Shown in pieces: positions 17,403-25,646 of a DNA stretch of 34,255 bases. The position numbers and the translations under genes are program-made. The stretch covers positions 1 to 34,255 of the forward strand of contig NZ_JACXAD010000036.1 in the NCBI RefSeq assembly GCF_014699115.1, in the 5' to 3' direction. The notes under the pieces are model-generated. The model worked only from the letters and a program-made list of their open reading frames with translations. It was not told where the DNA came from and ran no database searches. Each line of letters opens with the position of its first letter. Within the stretch, counting starts at the first letter, position 1. The DNA is from Hymenobacter montanus. Its GTDB lineage: Bacteria; Bacteroidota; Bacteroidia; Cytophagales; Hymenobacteraceae.

Positions 17403-18499
17403 ATGCTACTACCGCTCTCTCGGCGGCTGAGCGCCACCGCTACAGCCGGCATCTGCTGCTGCCCGAAGTTGGCGAGGTGGGCCAGCACAAAATGAAGGCC
17501 GCCCGGGTGCTGGTGGTGGGTTGCGGCGGCCTGGGCTGCCCAGTGCTGCAATACCTGGCCGCCGCCGGCGTGGGCACGCTGGGGCTGCTGGATTTCGACA
17601 CCGTGGATGAGAGCAACCTGCAGCGCCAAGTGCTGTACGCCACCGCCGACGTGGGCCGGCCCAAAGCCGTGGTGGCGGCCGAAAAGCTAAGCGCCCAAAA
17701 CCCGTTTATCGAGCTGCGTACCCACCAACTGCACCTGTCGGCCGCCAACGCATTGGCGCTGTTGGCTGGCTATGACCTGGTGGTGGACTGCTCGGATAAT
17801 TTTGCCACTCGGTACCTCGTCAACGACGCCTGCGTCATTCTGGGCAAGCCGCTGGTGTTCGGGGCCATCTTCAAGTTTGAGGGTCAGGTGTCGGTGTTCA
17901 ATTACCAAAACGGCCCCACCTACCGCTGCCTCTACCCCGAGCCCCCCGCGCCGGGCGAGGCTCCCAGCTGCGCCGAAATCGGCGTATTGGGTGTGCTGCC
18001 GGGCCTGGTCGGTACCCTGCAAGCAGCTGAGGCCCTGAAAATCATCCTAGGCCTGGGAGAGGTGCTAAGCGGGCGCCTGCTGGTAGTCGACACCTTGGGC
18101 ATGCGCTTTCAAACCATCCGCTTCCGGGCCCTGGCGGCTAACCGGGAGCGGGTGGCGTTGGCGCCCGACTACGCGGCCTTCTGCGGCGAGGCCGCGCCCG
18201 AAGCGGCCCCGGCCCGGGCGCCCGAAATCAGCGCCGACGACCTGAAGGCCTGGCAGCATAGCGACCGGCCCCTGCAGCTGCTCGACGTGCGTGAGCCGTC
18301 TGAGCACGCCCGCCGCCACATCGGGGGCTGGCTGCTACCCCTGGGCCAACTGGCTGGCCGGCTGACGGAGCTGTCGACCGAAGTGCCCGTGGTGGTGCAC
18401 TGCGCCAGTGGCGTGCGCAGCCAGCAAGCCGCTCAACTGCTGCTGAGCCGAGGCTTCCGGGAGGTGTATTCGCTGCGCAACGGCTTAGCCGACTACTGA
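17399..18499 (+). CDS. thiF: ThiF/MoeB-type adenylyltransferase fused to a rhodanese domain
   Basis: This 366-residue protein has an E1-like adenylation domain (about 1-250) and a rhodanese domain (about 275-366). The nucleotide loop is VLVVGCGGLGCP, the Mg/ATP region DYDLVVDCSDNFATRYLVND (near 120-140) and the catalytic-loop cysteine Cys191 in PSCAEIGVLG. The rhodanese loop has Cys335 in VHCASGVRS. It would adenylate the ThiS C-terminus and then deliver persulfide sulfur, replacing a separate ThiI rhodanese. The zinc site usual for MoeB/ThiF (two CxxC pairs) is incomplete: TYRC has Thr174 with Cys177, and AAFC has Ala259 with Cys262. Because MoeB is closely related, it could also serve molybdopterin synthesis. 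It overlaps thiH by 4 bases and the convergent tenI-like gene by 15 bases. Confidence 0.92.
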   Translation: MNATTALSAAERHRYSRHLLLPEVGEVGQHKMKAARVLVVGCGGLGCPVLQYLAAAGVGTLGLLDFDTVDESNLQRQVLYATADVGRPKAVVAAEKLSAQNPFIELRTHQLHLSAANALALLAGYDLVVDCSDNFATRYLVNDACVILGKPLVFGAIFKFEGQVSVFNYQNGPTYRCLYPEPPAPGEAPSCAEIGVLGVLPGLVGTLQAAEALKIILGLGEVLSGRLLVVDTLGMRFQTIRFRALAANRERVALAPDYAAFCGEAAPEAAPARAPEISADDLKAWQHSDRPLQLLDVREPSEHARRHIGGWLLPLGQLAGRLTELSTEVPVVVHCASGVRSQQAAQLLLSRGFREVYSLRNGLADY

Positions 18500-19090
18500 T
18501 TGCAGGGCCCGAAAGGCAGCCACCGGGTCGGGCTGCTGCCACACGGCGCCGAGTACAGCCGCACCCGCGAACCCGGCGCGTCGCACGGCAGCTATTTGGT
18601 GCGCTTCAACGCCGCCCAGGGCTATTACCGGGGGCCGGTAGCCGACGCGCCGCTGTAGTTGCCCGAGCGTGGCTGCCACCTCAGCCAAGTTGAAAGCGGC
18701 TGCATAATACTGCTTACTGAGGCTGTCGAAGATGGGGCTCAAGAACACGTAATCATAGCGGCGGCGGTGCCGGCTGATTTCGGCCAACGTGTGGAAGGAG
18801 GTAGACAGCGTTTGGCCGGGCCGCGGCGGCCCGGTGCGCCACGTGGCGCGGTGCGCAGCCGGAAGGTGCACGCCACCCAAGCCCAGCTCCGACACCAGTG
18901 AGTGGTGGGAGTGCAGCACCAACCGCGAATGAAAGCGCGCGGGAATACCGGCGACGTAGTTCAGCATTTGTGTTCGGCTCCATTCCGGCTTCCGCAAGTG
19001 GAAGCGCGCCAGCCCCAGCCCCAGTATCTCGCTTACCAGGAGTGCCTCGTCCGGAACAGAATGAGGCGGCGAGATGAGGAGCAACTGCAT
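18485..19090 (-). CDS. ThiE/TenI-family thiamine phosphate synthase paralogue
   Basis: This 201-residue TIM-barrel protein is a diverged relative of ThiE. Markers are LARFHLRKPEWS, LGGVHLPAAHR (in place of GVHVGQ), STSFHTLAEI, YDYVFLSPIFDSLSK and VIALGGVEAHQI. Such second copies are common in Bacteroidota thi loci; in Bacillus the homologue TenI is a thiazole tautomerase, not a synthase. Substitution of the GVHVGQ and TTK loops argues for a tautomerase-like role here, but this is inference. It is read toward thiF, and the two 3' ends overlap by 15 bases. The start (19090) is 16 bases after the stop of the HD gene, so the pair is probably one operon outside riboswitch control. Confidence 0.85.
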   Translation of the reverse strand: MQLLLISPPHSVPDEALLVSEILGLGLARFHLRKPEWSRTQMLNYVAGIPARFHSRLVLHSHHSLVSELGLGGVHLPAAHRATWRTGPPRPGQTLSTSFHTLAEISRHRRRYDYVFLSPIFDSLSKQYYAAAFNLAEVAATLGQLQRRVGYRPPVIALGGVEAHQIAAVRRAGFAGAAVLGAVWQQPDPVAAFRALQSVVG

Positions 19091-19106
19091 GGAATAGGGA
19101 AAACCA

Positions 19107-19721
19107 TTAAGTTTTTATTGGGTTGCCCGGGTCCGGCCAGGCGGCCAGCACCGCCAGGATGTGATCGAGTTGCGCCTGTTTGGAAGCCGCTCGCCGGGCT
19201 GCCGCAGTGGCTGTCCAATACTGGTGGTGGGTGAGGAAGCGGGCTTGCAACTGAAACCAGGCGTGCTCGTCGGTAATGAGTTGGCGGGCCATCAGCTCGC
19301 GGAAGAGGGTGGCGGAAATGGCCTCAAAGTCGGGCCGGCCCAGGTAGCCGAGGTCGGCGTCGCACAATATTTGAGCTAAGTGGGTGGCGGGCTCCGGCGG
19401 GTATTTGGTGGCCATTATCATGGCGCAGATCTGTTCTATTTGCCCGGGTGAGTAGCCGAACCTTGGCAGCGTGGCCCGGGCCAGCTCGCTGCCTCGCGCC
19501 TCGTGGCCCTCGTAGGTGTACAGAAAGCCTGCGTCGTGGTACAGCGCGGCCGTGCGCAGGAGGGTCAGGTCTTCGGGATCGGTCACGCCTTCGGCGGGGG
19601 CCAACTCCATGGCTACTTGCATCACGTCGAGGGTGTGGTGCAGGCCGTGATAGTAGAGCGTCGGGGAAAGGCCGCGGCGCAACTCATCCACGATAAAGGT
19701 TTCGGCGGCTTGGAAATCCAT
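19107..19721 (-). CDS. HD-domain metal-dependent phosphohydrolase
   Basis: This 204-residue protein shows the HD-superfamily metal ligands in order: His in YYHGLHHTLDV (near 25-30), the HD pair in AALYHDAGFL (near 60-65), and the distal Asp in ILCDADLGYLG (near 120). Substrates in this family include nucleotides and cyclic dinucleotides; none can be assigned. It is cytosolic by sequence. It stands 16 bases upstream of the tenI-like gene on the same strand. If they are co-transcribed, a phosphatase role toward a thiamine-pathway phosphate is possible but untested. The start is the ATG at 19721 (MDFQAAETF). Confidence 0.85.
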   Translation of the reverse strand: MDFQAAETFIVDELRRGLSPTLYYHGLHHTLDVMQVAMELAPAEGVTDPEDLTLLRTAALYHDAGFLYTYEGHEARGSELARATLPRFGYSPGQIEQICAMIMATKYPPEPATHLAQILCDADLGYLGRPDFEAISATLFRELMARQLITDEHAWFQLQARFLTHHQYWTATAAARRAASKQAQLDHILAVLAAWPDPGNPIKT

Positions 19722-19764
19722 GCTGAAAAGCGTCGGCTAGCGCGTGTTAGGCATTTAAATGGCG

Positions 19765-19796
19765 GAAAGATACCTCCGCCAAATTGGCTAACCCAA
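19765..19796 (-). promoter_or_regulatory. Candidate promoter of the HD/tenI-like pair
   Basis: On the minus strand TATCTTTC (19765-19772) is one base from the Bacteroidota -7 consensus TAxxTTTG, with TTG (19794-19796) 21 bases upstream as a possible -33. A 7-bp inverted repeat TGGCGGA/TCCGCCA (19760-19766 and 19775-19781) surrounds the -7 and could be an operator or start a leader hairpin. Confidence 0.35.
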
Positions 19797-20166
19797 CAAC
19801 AAGCCGACAACGGCACTTTCGCGTCGGTGTTGGGTTGGACTACAGAATTGTTTAAGAACCAGCCCAGGAGCAACCAGATCCCTAGTTGCACTAGCTCACA
19901 AGGGCCTAGCACACGCTACAAAGGGAGCGCCTCACCAACTGCCCCATCTTTACCCTGAAGCCGGCCAAACGTGAGCGGCTGACTTTAAGATTAGCTTTCG
20001 GATAAGATTAATTAATCCGCCCGAAGGCATTGCAGCAGGATAGTGTGAGACCACTTGAGACGGGCCGCTCCGCGAATTGGCCTAATGATGGTTGAATCGG
20101 GTCGGAATGATCACCGGAGCCTTCTGATACGTCCAGCACTCCCCTCCGTTTTATTTCCGAACCGGG
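19797..20166. other. No gene seen
   Basis: This stretch between the HD-gene promoter and the repeat-protein fragment has no frame with family-like content. It is more AT-rich to the right, and probably belongs to the decayed, mobile part of the window. Confidence 0.4.
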
Positions 20167-20457
20167 TTAGAGCTTCCGAATTGTGTTAAATGAGCCGCTA
20201 TTTCTAATCACAACCCAGCCAGCCGGAACAGGACTGCCAAGCACCACTTGAACTTCGGTGCCGTACGGCGCGTCGTTCACGTTTTGGCTCGTATTGACCA
20301 CCGAGTCAAAGCTGCTTTGGGTACGAATAGTCACCCAGCCAGTAGGAATAGGGCTACCTGATAATACCTGGACTTCGGTACCGTAAAGAGCACCATTTAC
20401 ATTCCGGATCGTGTTGTACGAGCCATTAGTTCTAACAATCCCCCATCCGTCAGGCAC
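20167..20457 (-). pseudogene. Fragment of a repeat protein (GWVxIRxxxSxxxIxN repeats)
   Basis: The 96-residue frame has three copies of a unit of about 35-40 residues. Compare GTEVQVLSGSPIPTGWVTIR with GTEVQVVLGSPVPAGWVVIR; each is followed by a Ser/Phe-x-S-I/V segment (SYNTIRNVN, SFDSVVNTSQNVN, SFNTIRKL). The frame starts within a unit (GTG codon at 20457) and is closed by TAA only four codons upstream, before which nothing similar is readable. It therefore looks like the 3' remnant of a longer repeat protein; a short intact protein using GTG is possible. I do not recognise the family. The units suggest a beta-rich, secreted or surface protein, but no leader remains. Confidence 0.5.
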
Positions 20458-20460
20458 TGA

Positions 20461-20783
20461 ACCGTTTACTTAGGAGGAGCCCATGCCGAATGGCTAAGCC
20501 TGAGAGGCTTTCCTGACTTTGCTAGGACGCGGTCGTACTGCCGCTGTTGTGCGGGCGCTGTCATGCAACAATCGCCGCTCATAAGTGCTGACGAATTATG
20601 GTGCTGAAAGGCGTACTATTTCATCATGAGACTATACATTTCCTGAGAGTAACTTATAGTCTTCTGTCGAACGGTTGACAAACAAGTAGTAATCGATGAG
20701 TCGGAAATCTCATTCGATTTAATACTCAAAATTAATATGATAATAGTATATAAACTCTTATTGAATCATCGGTGCTACATCAG
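20461..20783. other. AT-rich stretch without a gene
   Basis: There is no supported gene here. On the minus strand TAATTTTG (20727-20734) matches the TAxxTTTG -7 consensus but lacks a clear -33. It might once have driven the repeat-protein fragment. Composition is clearly lower in GC than the surrounding genes. Confidence 0.35.
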
Positions 20784-20854
20784 CAATAAGGCTTATGCCA
20801 AATAAAAAAGACGGGCTATAAACCCGTCTTTTTTATTTGGCATAAGCCTTATTG
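20784..20854. terminator. 32-bp perfect inverted repeat, bidirectional terminator-like
   Basis: The arms at 20784-20815 and 20823-20854 are exact reverse complements over all 32 bases, with a 7-base loop CTATAAA. The stem top is GC-rich (GACGGG/CCCGTC) and next to it is a run of six A on one arm and six T on the other. This resembles an intrinsic terminator usable from both strands. It lies 26 bases past the stop of the small secreted-protein gene (minus). The extra outer stem (GCATAAGCCTTATTG) makes it much longer than a normal terminator. Confidence 0.8.
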
Positions 20855-20880
20855 ACGACATCAAGCGCCTTTTAAATACA

Positions 20881-21210
20881 TTAATTGCGGCCACCGAGAA
20901 ACCGCGGGAAGCTGATTACGGTACCAGAGCCTGAGCTCGAACTTGAACTGGAGCCGCTACGGGATACACAGGTTTCAGTGCGAACTACCTGACCATCAAC
21001 AAAAATTGTTGACGTGGTTTGCCCATTTGAGGACGAAGAGCGAACGCTTACATTGCGGCTGCTATAAGTATAGGTATTGCCACAAGCGGTTGTTACTGTG
21101 CTGCCCTGAGGGCGGCCTTGTGCATTAGCAGAAGGGCTAGTAGCCACGGTGAATATAAGACTAGAGGTGCACAGCCCAGCCCCTACGAGTAATTTAAGAA
21201 TAGTTTTCAT
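20881..21210 (-). CDS. Small secreted Ser-rich protein of unknown function
   Basis: This 109-residue protein has a clear signal peptide (about 1-30, MKTILKLLVGAGLCTSSLIF, cleavage near ANAQG). The mature part is about 79 residues, rich in Ser, Thr and Gly, with two cysteines (TTACGNTY and TETCVSR) that could form a disulfide, and a Ser/Gly run near the C-terminus. I do not recognise a family. It has its own promoter and a strong terminator, so it is a single-gene unit. It lies next to an insertion sequence, in an AT-richer patch, so it may be acquired. Confidence 0.7.
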   Translation of the reverse strand: MKTILKLLVGAGLCTSSLIFTVATSPSANAQGRPQGSTVTTACGNTYTYSSRNVSVRSSSSNGQTTSTIFVDGQVVRTETCVSRSGSSSSSSSGSGTVISFPRFLGGRN

Positions 21211-21243
21211 GATGAAGTTTGGTTAAGTAATTAAATGTATAAA

Positions 21244-21274
21244 CAAACTTACACAAAGCGCTTTACATACACAA
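21244..21274 (-). promoter_or_regulatory. Promoter of the small secreted-protein gene
   Basis: On the minus strand TAAGTTTG (21244-21251) is an exact TAxxTTTG -7 element. TTG at 21272-21274 lies 20 bases upstream as the -33. The expected start is about 27 bases before the ATG at 21210, a normal leader length. Confidence 0.6.
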
Positions 21275-21387
21275 TAGTTATCTTTCACTGCTACTAAAAG
21301 CTCGGAATAAGCATTTCCAGCACACAGGTATATTTTGCACCAGGCATTTGCAGGCATTGGCTATCTGCTGTTCTTCCATGGTCTACT

Positions 21388-22228
21388 AGAGGCTGTTATG
21401 CACTTGCAGCGTTCCTGGCCAGCATGAGGCAGGCGAAGACAACAAAATGCAGTTGTTGCAGCGTGGAACTAAGGCGTTCGTAATCGCGACCCAGTCGACG
21501 GAAACGACTGAGCCAAGCAAAGCTGCGCTCGACCACCCAGCGACGAGGTAGAAACCCGAAGCCAGTTTGGCCTTCGGGTTTTTTAACCACTTGCAAGTCA
21601 ATATTGTGCATTGCCGCTGCCTCCTCCGGCTCCGGGCCTGTGTACCCCTGGTCTACGAAGCCTACCTGCACCGTTTGCCCCGTCACCTGCTGCACCTGGC
21701 GGCATAATTCGCCGACTTGTGCGCGTTCCTGCTCATTGGCCGGGGTGATGACGACACTCAGCAACTGGCCCAATGTATCGACGGCAATGTGCGCCTTGCT
21801 GCCCTTGCGCTTTTTAGCCCCATCGTAGCCCGCGCGGTGGCCGCTTTCGGGCGTGCTTTGCAGGGTGCGCCCGTCGAGCACGATGGCCGTGGGCGTCGCT
21901 GTTCGCCCGAGCAAGACGCGCTGCAACTCGTTTACATCGTGCACAATAGATTCAAATACTCGCGCATCGCGCCAGCGGCGCCACTGCTGGTAGACGGCCT
22001 GCCAGGGCGGCAAATCATGCGGTAGGTAGCGCCAGGGACAACCGGTGTGAGCCAGGTAGCGCAAGGCATTGAACAGGGCCCGCAACGGGTACTGACGCTG
22101 AGGCACTTCTTCGCGCATCAAGGCCAGATAAGGGGCGACAAAGGCCCATTCTTCTTCTTGTACATCACTGGGGTAGGTCCGAATAGCTGCCATGCCCCAA
22201 ATCTCGGCACCAGTGCATAACAGGCTCT
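21388..22228 (-). mobile_element. Apparently intact IS5-family insertion sequence
   Basis: Terminal inverted repeats AGAGGCTGTTATGCACT (21388-21404) and AGTGCATAACAGGCTCT (22212-22228, reverse complement) match at 16 of 17 bases. The element is 841 bp, a usual size for a single-gene IS5 element. ACT flanks both ends (21385-21387 and 22229-22231) and could be a 3-bp target duplication; ANT duplications are typical of the ISL2 subgroup, but three bases is weak evidence. The transposase stop lies inside the left repeat. Confidence 0.85.
21396..22193 (-). CDS. IS5-family DDE transposase
   Basis: This 265-residue transposase has a DUF4096-like N-terminal domain (EEEWAFVAPYLAL, RALFNALRYLAHTGCPWRYL, PPWQAVYQQWRRW) and a DDE catalytic domain. 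Asp107 is in AIVLDGRTLQS, Asp181 in VGFVDQGYTG, and Glu222 in RRWVVERSFAWLSRFRRL. All three catalytic residues and a full-length frame are present, so it may be active. It encodes no second frame and needs no frameshift. It cuts and pastes the element defined by the 17-bp ends. Composition is like the host chromosome. Confidence 0.93.
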   Translation of the reverse strand: MAAIRTYPSDVQEEEWAFVAPYLALMREEVPQRQYPLRALFNALRYLAHTGCPWRYLPHDLPPWQAVYQQWRRWRDARVFESIVHDVNELQRVLLGRTATPTAIVLDGRTLQSTPESGHRAGYDGAKKRKGSKAHIAVDTLGQLLSVVITPANEQERAQVGELCRQVQQVTGQTVQVGFVDQGYTGPEPEEAAAMHNIDLQVVKKPEGQTGFGFLPRRWVVERSFAWLSRFRRLGRDYERLSSTLQQLHFVVFACLMLARNAASA

Positions 22229-22279
22229 ACTTTTCACAAATGGCGGGCTGATGAAGCGAATGAGCAGGTGGGTGAGCGG

Positions 22280-22808
22280 CGGCCTGTGCACCGTAGCGCG
22301 GGAGCGGGCAAAAAGCCCAGCCTACGGCGGCTATTCTCAATCTCAAGAGTTAAATCATAAAGAAGATAGCCACTAGTATAGTTGACGTGGGCTACGATGC
22401 CGGCAAACGCCTCAAAAAGCGTAAGCGCTTTTAGTCGACACGCTGAGCCACTTGTTGGCCAGCTTCGTCGTGGCAGCGAGTGGGCATGATGGGGCGACGG
22501 CGGGAGATGCGCGGAGCTCGGATTACAGGATCAGCTGCAAGCCGGGTTCGTAGCCGGCGTTTGGGTCGCCGCTTCCGCCAGCACTTGACCCAGCACGGTC
22601 TCCGATGGCAAGGCACCCACGCACATGGTCGCACACAAAGGCGCTTACCCAAGCCAAACGCTGCTTTACGGAGTGTAGTCATCGCTGGAGTCGGCGACGA
22701 CTGGCGGCTGGCCAAAGACGACGAACCACAAACCTACCCCCGCCAATGGGTAGCTTTCTGAGATTAATAATTTACCGGGCTACGCGATTAATTCGACCAG
22801 ATTCTTAG
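22280..22808 (+). pseudogene. Decayed IS5-type transposase, opposite strand to the intact IS
   Basis: The reading frame is broken several times, but family blocks remain in order. QPTAAILNLKS (near 22305-22340) has Asn where the first catalytic Asp should be. VGYDAGKRLKKRKRF follows (near 22385-22432), then, after a frameshift, LLVDTLSHLLASFVVAASGH. After another shift comes ELGLQDQLQAGFVAG (near 22515-22560). The last part, including FTECSHRWS and FLRLIIYRATRLIRPDS, ends near 22808 and resembles the usual C-terminus. At least one stop and two frameshifts make it non-functional. It is a different element type from the intact IS beside it. Confidence 0.75.
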
Positions 22809-23076
22809 GGTTATGCCGCTAAATTGAGGAATTCAGGTAGCTTACCCATGTAAAGAATGCATCCTGCGGTTTTCTGCGTAGTTTGCGCTTGGCACGAGCC
22901 TTGTAGTGCCCACCCTTCAGGTCTATATATCTCAACCTTACTACCATTCTACGCGCGATGATTTCCAACACGAATCCCACCTGGGGTGGTGGCCGCAAAC
23001 GTTTGTGCTGGAAGCTCGGGGCAGTTGGGGCGGCGCAATTTCTTTCGGCATCTAACCTTAAGCATTTGCTTCGCCC
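22809..23076. other. Gap upstream of the TPR histidine kinase
   Basis: No gene is seen. The stretch has to hold the kinase promoter, but no exact TAxxTTTG was found near the start; TAAGCATTTG at about 23059 has a wrong spacing within the motif. Confidence 0.35.
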
Positions 23077-25320
23077 ATGAAATGGATGCTGACCGTATTG
23101 GCCGCGTGGGCGATAAGCGGACCGTTGCTGGCCAAGCAGCGGTACTGGGAAGCGGATTACGATTCGCTGGCCCGCACCTTACCACGGCAAACCACCGATG
23201 CGGCCCGGCTGCGAACCATAGCGCACCTGCTCGATCTGCATCCCACTAACTCCCAAGCGCTGCCCTTGCTAAACCAGTTGCTGGGGCTTAATCAGCGCCT
23301 GCACGAGCTGAATGCCGGGCCGTACTACCGCCTGCGCGCGGGCCTGCTCCTCCGGCAGCAGGGCAAGGCCGTGGCGGCCCTTGATACCATGAAAGCCGCC
23401 GTGGCCGGCTTTGATCAACTGGGGCAGCCCATTCCCTGGCTGCTGATGGACTTGGTGAGGTTCTACAACCAGCTGAATGGAATGAAGGCGCGCAAGCAGT
23501 ACTACGAGGAAAAGCTAGCATACTACCGGGTGCGCGGCGCCGTCGAAAACATCACCGCCTGTTACGTGTCGCAGGCGGCCTACTACCAGCGGGTAGGTGA
23601 TTATAATCAGGCCATCAATAATAGCCTGCGAGCCGCCGACTTCGCGCAGCAGTTCAGTCGTAGAATATACATCAACGAGCTGCTGATAACGGGATCTATT
23701 TATGCCGAATGGGGCAATATCAGCAAGGCGGTGCAGTACTTGAGCAAGGCCCGGGCCCTGCCTCAATTCAGGCGGGTGCAGGGCCAGAGTCGGGTGTACA
23801 CCTTCGTGGCCTTGTCGAAGCTTTACTTGCACGAGCGCCAATACCCGGCGGCCTTGCAAGCGGCCGACTCGGCCTTAGCCGTCCAGGTGCCCGAAACGCA
23901 GGAGCAGGGGATGGCGCAAGCGTACGGACTGGTGCAAAAAGCCGCGGTGCTGCTGCAGATGCAACAAGTGGCACCCGCCGGCCAGCTGCTAAAGCGGGCT
24001 CAGCAGTTCGACGATTCACTGCACCTGCCGATGTCGGACAAGCCCGGCGAGTTTGAACTCGACGCCACCTGGGCCCAGTACTATACCGCCCGCCAGGAGT
24101 ACGACCGCGCCGAAACCCACTGGCGTCGGGCTTACGAAAAAGCAACCGCAGCCAAAATCGACCGCCTCCGCTCCAAGTACTTGCACCAGCTGGCAGCTTT
24201 CAACGATGCCCGGGGCAAGCCGGCCGCGGCGCAACGCTATTCGCGGGCCTACATCGCCATGGCCGACACCTTTAATGCTACTCAGGCTGCCTTTCATGTG
24301 GCGCAGTATGAGGGTGAGCGGGTCGAGCAAGCTCAGAATGCGCAGATCAACGCCCTGCGCCAGGCGCAGGCCGTGCAGAACGAGCGCCTGCGCCTGGGCA
24401 GTTGGCTGCTGTTCGGGGCCTTGCTGACGGTGCTGCTGGTGTCGGGGCTGGGGCTGTTCATCTACTGGCAACTGCGCGTGAACCGGCGCAACCTGAATCA
24501 GCTCCGGCAAACGCAGTCGCAACTGGTGCAGGCGGAGAAAATGGCGTTTCTGGGCGAGCTCACGGCCGGCATTGCCCACGAGCTGCAAAACCCGCTCACG
24601 TTTATGAAGAACTTCGCCGAAGTCAGCTCCGGCCTGGTCGACGACATGCACGGCCAGGACCAGAACGCTACCCGCAACTCGGGCCTGGAGCAGGAAATTC
24701 TGGCCGGCCTCAAGCAGAACTTGCAGCAAATCAGCCAGCACGGCCAGCGGGCTTCGTCCATCATCAAAGACATGCTGGAGCACTCGCGCTCGGGTACCAG
24801 CCAGCGCGTACCCACCGACCTGAACGCCCTGGTGGCGGAGGCGCTCGACCTGGCGTACCAGGCCTTATGCGCCCGCGACGTAACGTTCAGCGCGACGCTG
24901 ACTACGGACTTCGACCTGGGGCTGGAGCCCGTGGCCGTGGTACCGCAGGACCTGAGCCGGGTGTTGCTTAACCTGTGCACCAATGCCCTGCACGCGGTGC
25001 GCGAACGTCAGCAACAGATGGTGGTGCCCGCCGGCGATGTGCCGGAGGCGGCGCCTTACCAGGCGACGGTAACCGTCAGTACCGGGCGGCTACCGGGCCG
25101 GGCCGTAGAAATCAGGGTACGGGACAACGGCACGGGCATGTCGGAAATGGTGCGGGCGAAAATCTTCCAGCCCTTCTTCACGACCAAGCCCGTGGGCGAA
25201 GGCACGGGCCTGGGCCTCTCGCTCAGCCACGACATCGTGACCAAGGGCCACGGCGGGACGCTCACCGTGGAAACCCGCGAGGGTCGGGGTACCGAATTTC
25301 GCCTCATCTTACCGTACTAG
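23077..25320 (+). CDS. TPR-domain sensor histidine kinase
   Basis: This 747-residue protein has a signal peptide (about 1-19, ending LLAK) and a periplasmic TPR domain (about 40-410; for example YYQRVGDYNQAINNSLRAAD). A single membrane helix follows (about 440-465) and then a coiled-coil linker. The HisKA domain has His501 in GIAHELQNPLTF. The HATPase domain has NLCTNALHAV (N box), RVRDNGTGM (G1), FQPFFTTKPVGEGTGLGLSL (F and G2 boxes). This architecture is common in Bacteroidota. No response regulator is next to it, so it is an orphan kinase here; the partner may be encoded elsewhere. It stands alone, with IS debris upstream and an AT-rich gap downstream. Confidence 0.92.
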   Translation: MKWMLTVLAAWAISGPLLAKQRYWEADYDSLARTLPRQTTDAARLRTIAHLLDLHPTNSQALPLLNQLLGLNQRLHELNAGPYYRLRAGLLLRQQGKAVAALDTMKAAVAGFDQLGQPIPWLLMDLVRFYNQLNGMKARKQYYEEKLAYYRVRGAVENITACYVSQAAYYQRVGDYNQAINNSLRAADFAQQFSRRIYINELLITGSIYAEWGNISKAVQYLSKARALPQFRRVQGQSRVYTFVALSKLYLHERQYPAALQAADSALAVQVPETQEQGMAQAYGLVQKAAVLLQMQQVAPAGQLLKRAQQFDDSLHLPMSDKPGEFELDATWAQYYTARQEYDRAETHWRRAYEKATAAKIDRLRSKYLHQLAAFNDARGKPAAAQRYSRAYIAMADTFNATQAAFHVAQYEGERVEQAQNAQINALRQAQAVQNERLRLGSWLLFGALLTVLLVSGLGLFIYWQLRVNRRNLNQLRQTQSQLVQAEKMAFLGELTAGIAHELQNPLTFMKNFAEVSSGLVDDMHGQDQNATRNSGLEQEILAGLKQNLQQISQHGQRASSIIKDMLEHSRSGTSQRVPTDLNALVAEALDLAYQALCARDVTFSATLTTDFDLGLEPVAVVPQDLSRVLLNLCTNALHAVRERQQQMVVPAGDVPEAAPYQATVTVSTGRLPGRAVEIRVRDNGTGMSEMVRAKIFQPFFTTKPVGEGTGLGLSLSHDIVTKGHGGTLTVETREGRGTEFRLILPY

Positions 25321-25646
25321 CTGCAATAGTACCAGCGAGAATATTATATTTTCGAGCGCTGAATTTCAAACTTTTTTAAGGGCCCAGTACTCCATAGCAA
25401 CGCCCGCACAACAGCGGCCTACTAGCTACTATTTAACGTAGTCAGGTGAGATTATAAGCACTGGTCAATCGCCACGGCTTCAATTCCAACACTGTAGCGA
25501 GTTGGCGCAAGCCTTCTACCTTGACTAATACAATGATGATGCTGAAATACACATCGATAGTGTTTATGACAGAAGCAGTCAAATAATTATTTTGAAATTT
25601 AACACTAATCCATTTTGAGATTCTAAGTCTAATCCGAAAAACTATC
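25321..25646. other. AT-rich gap without a gene
   Basis: There is no supported gene. The stretch is AT-rich (for example 25340-25380 and 25540-25640) and leads into the orphan gene at 25647. No clear hairpin or promoter consensus was found. Confidence 0.4.
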
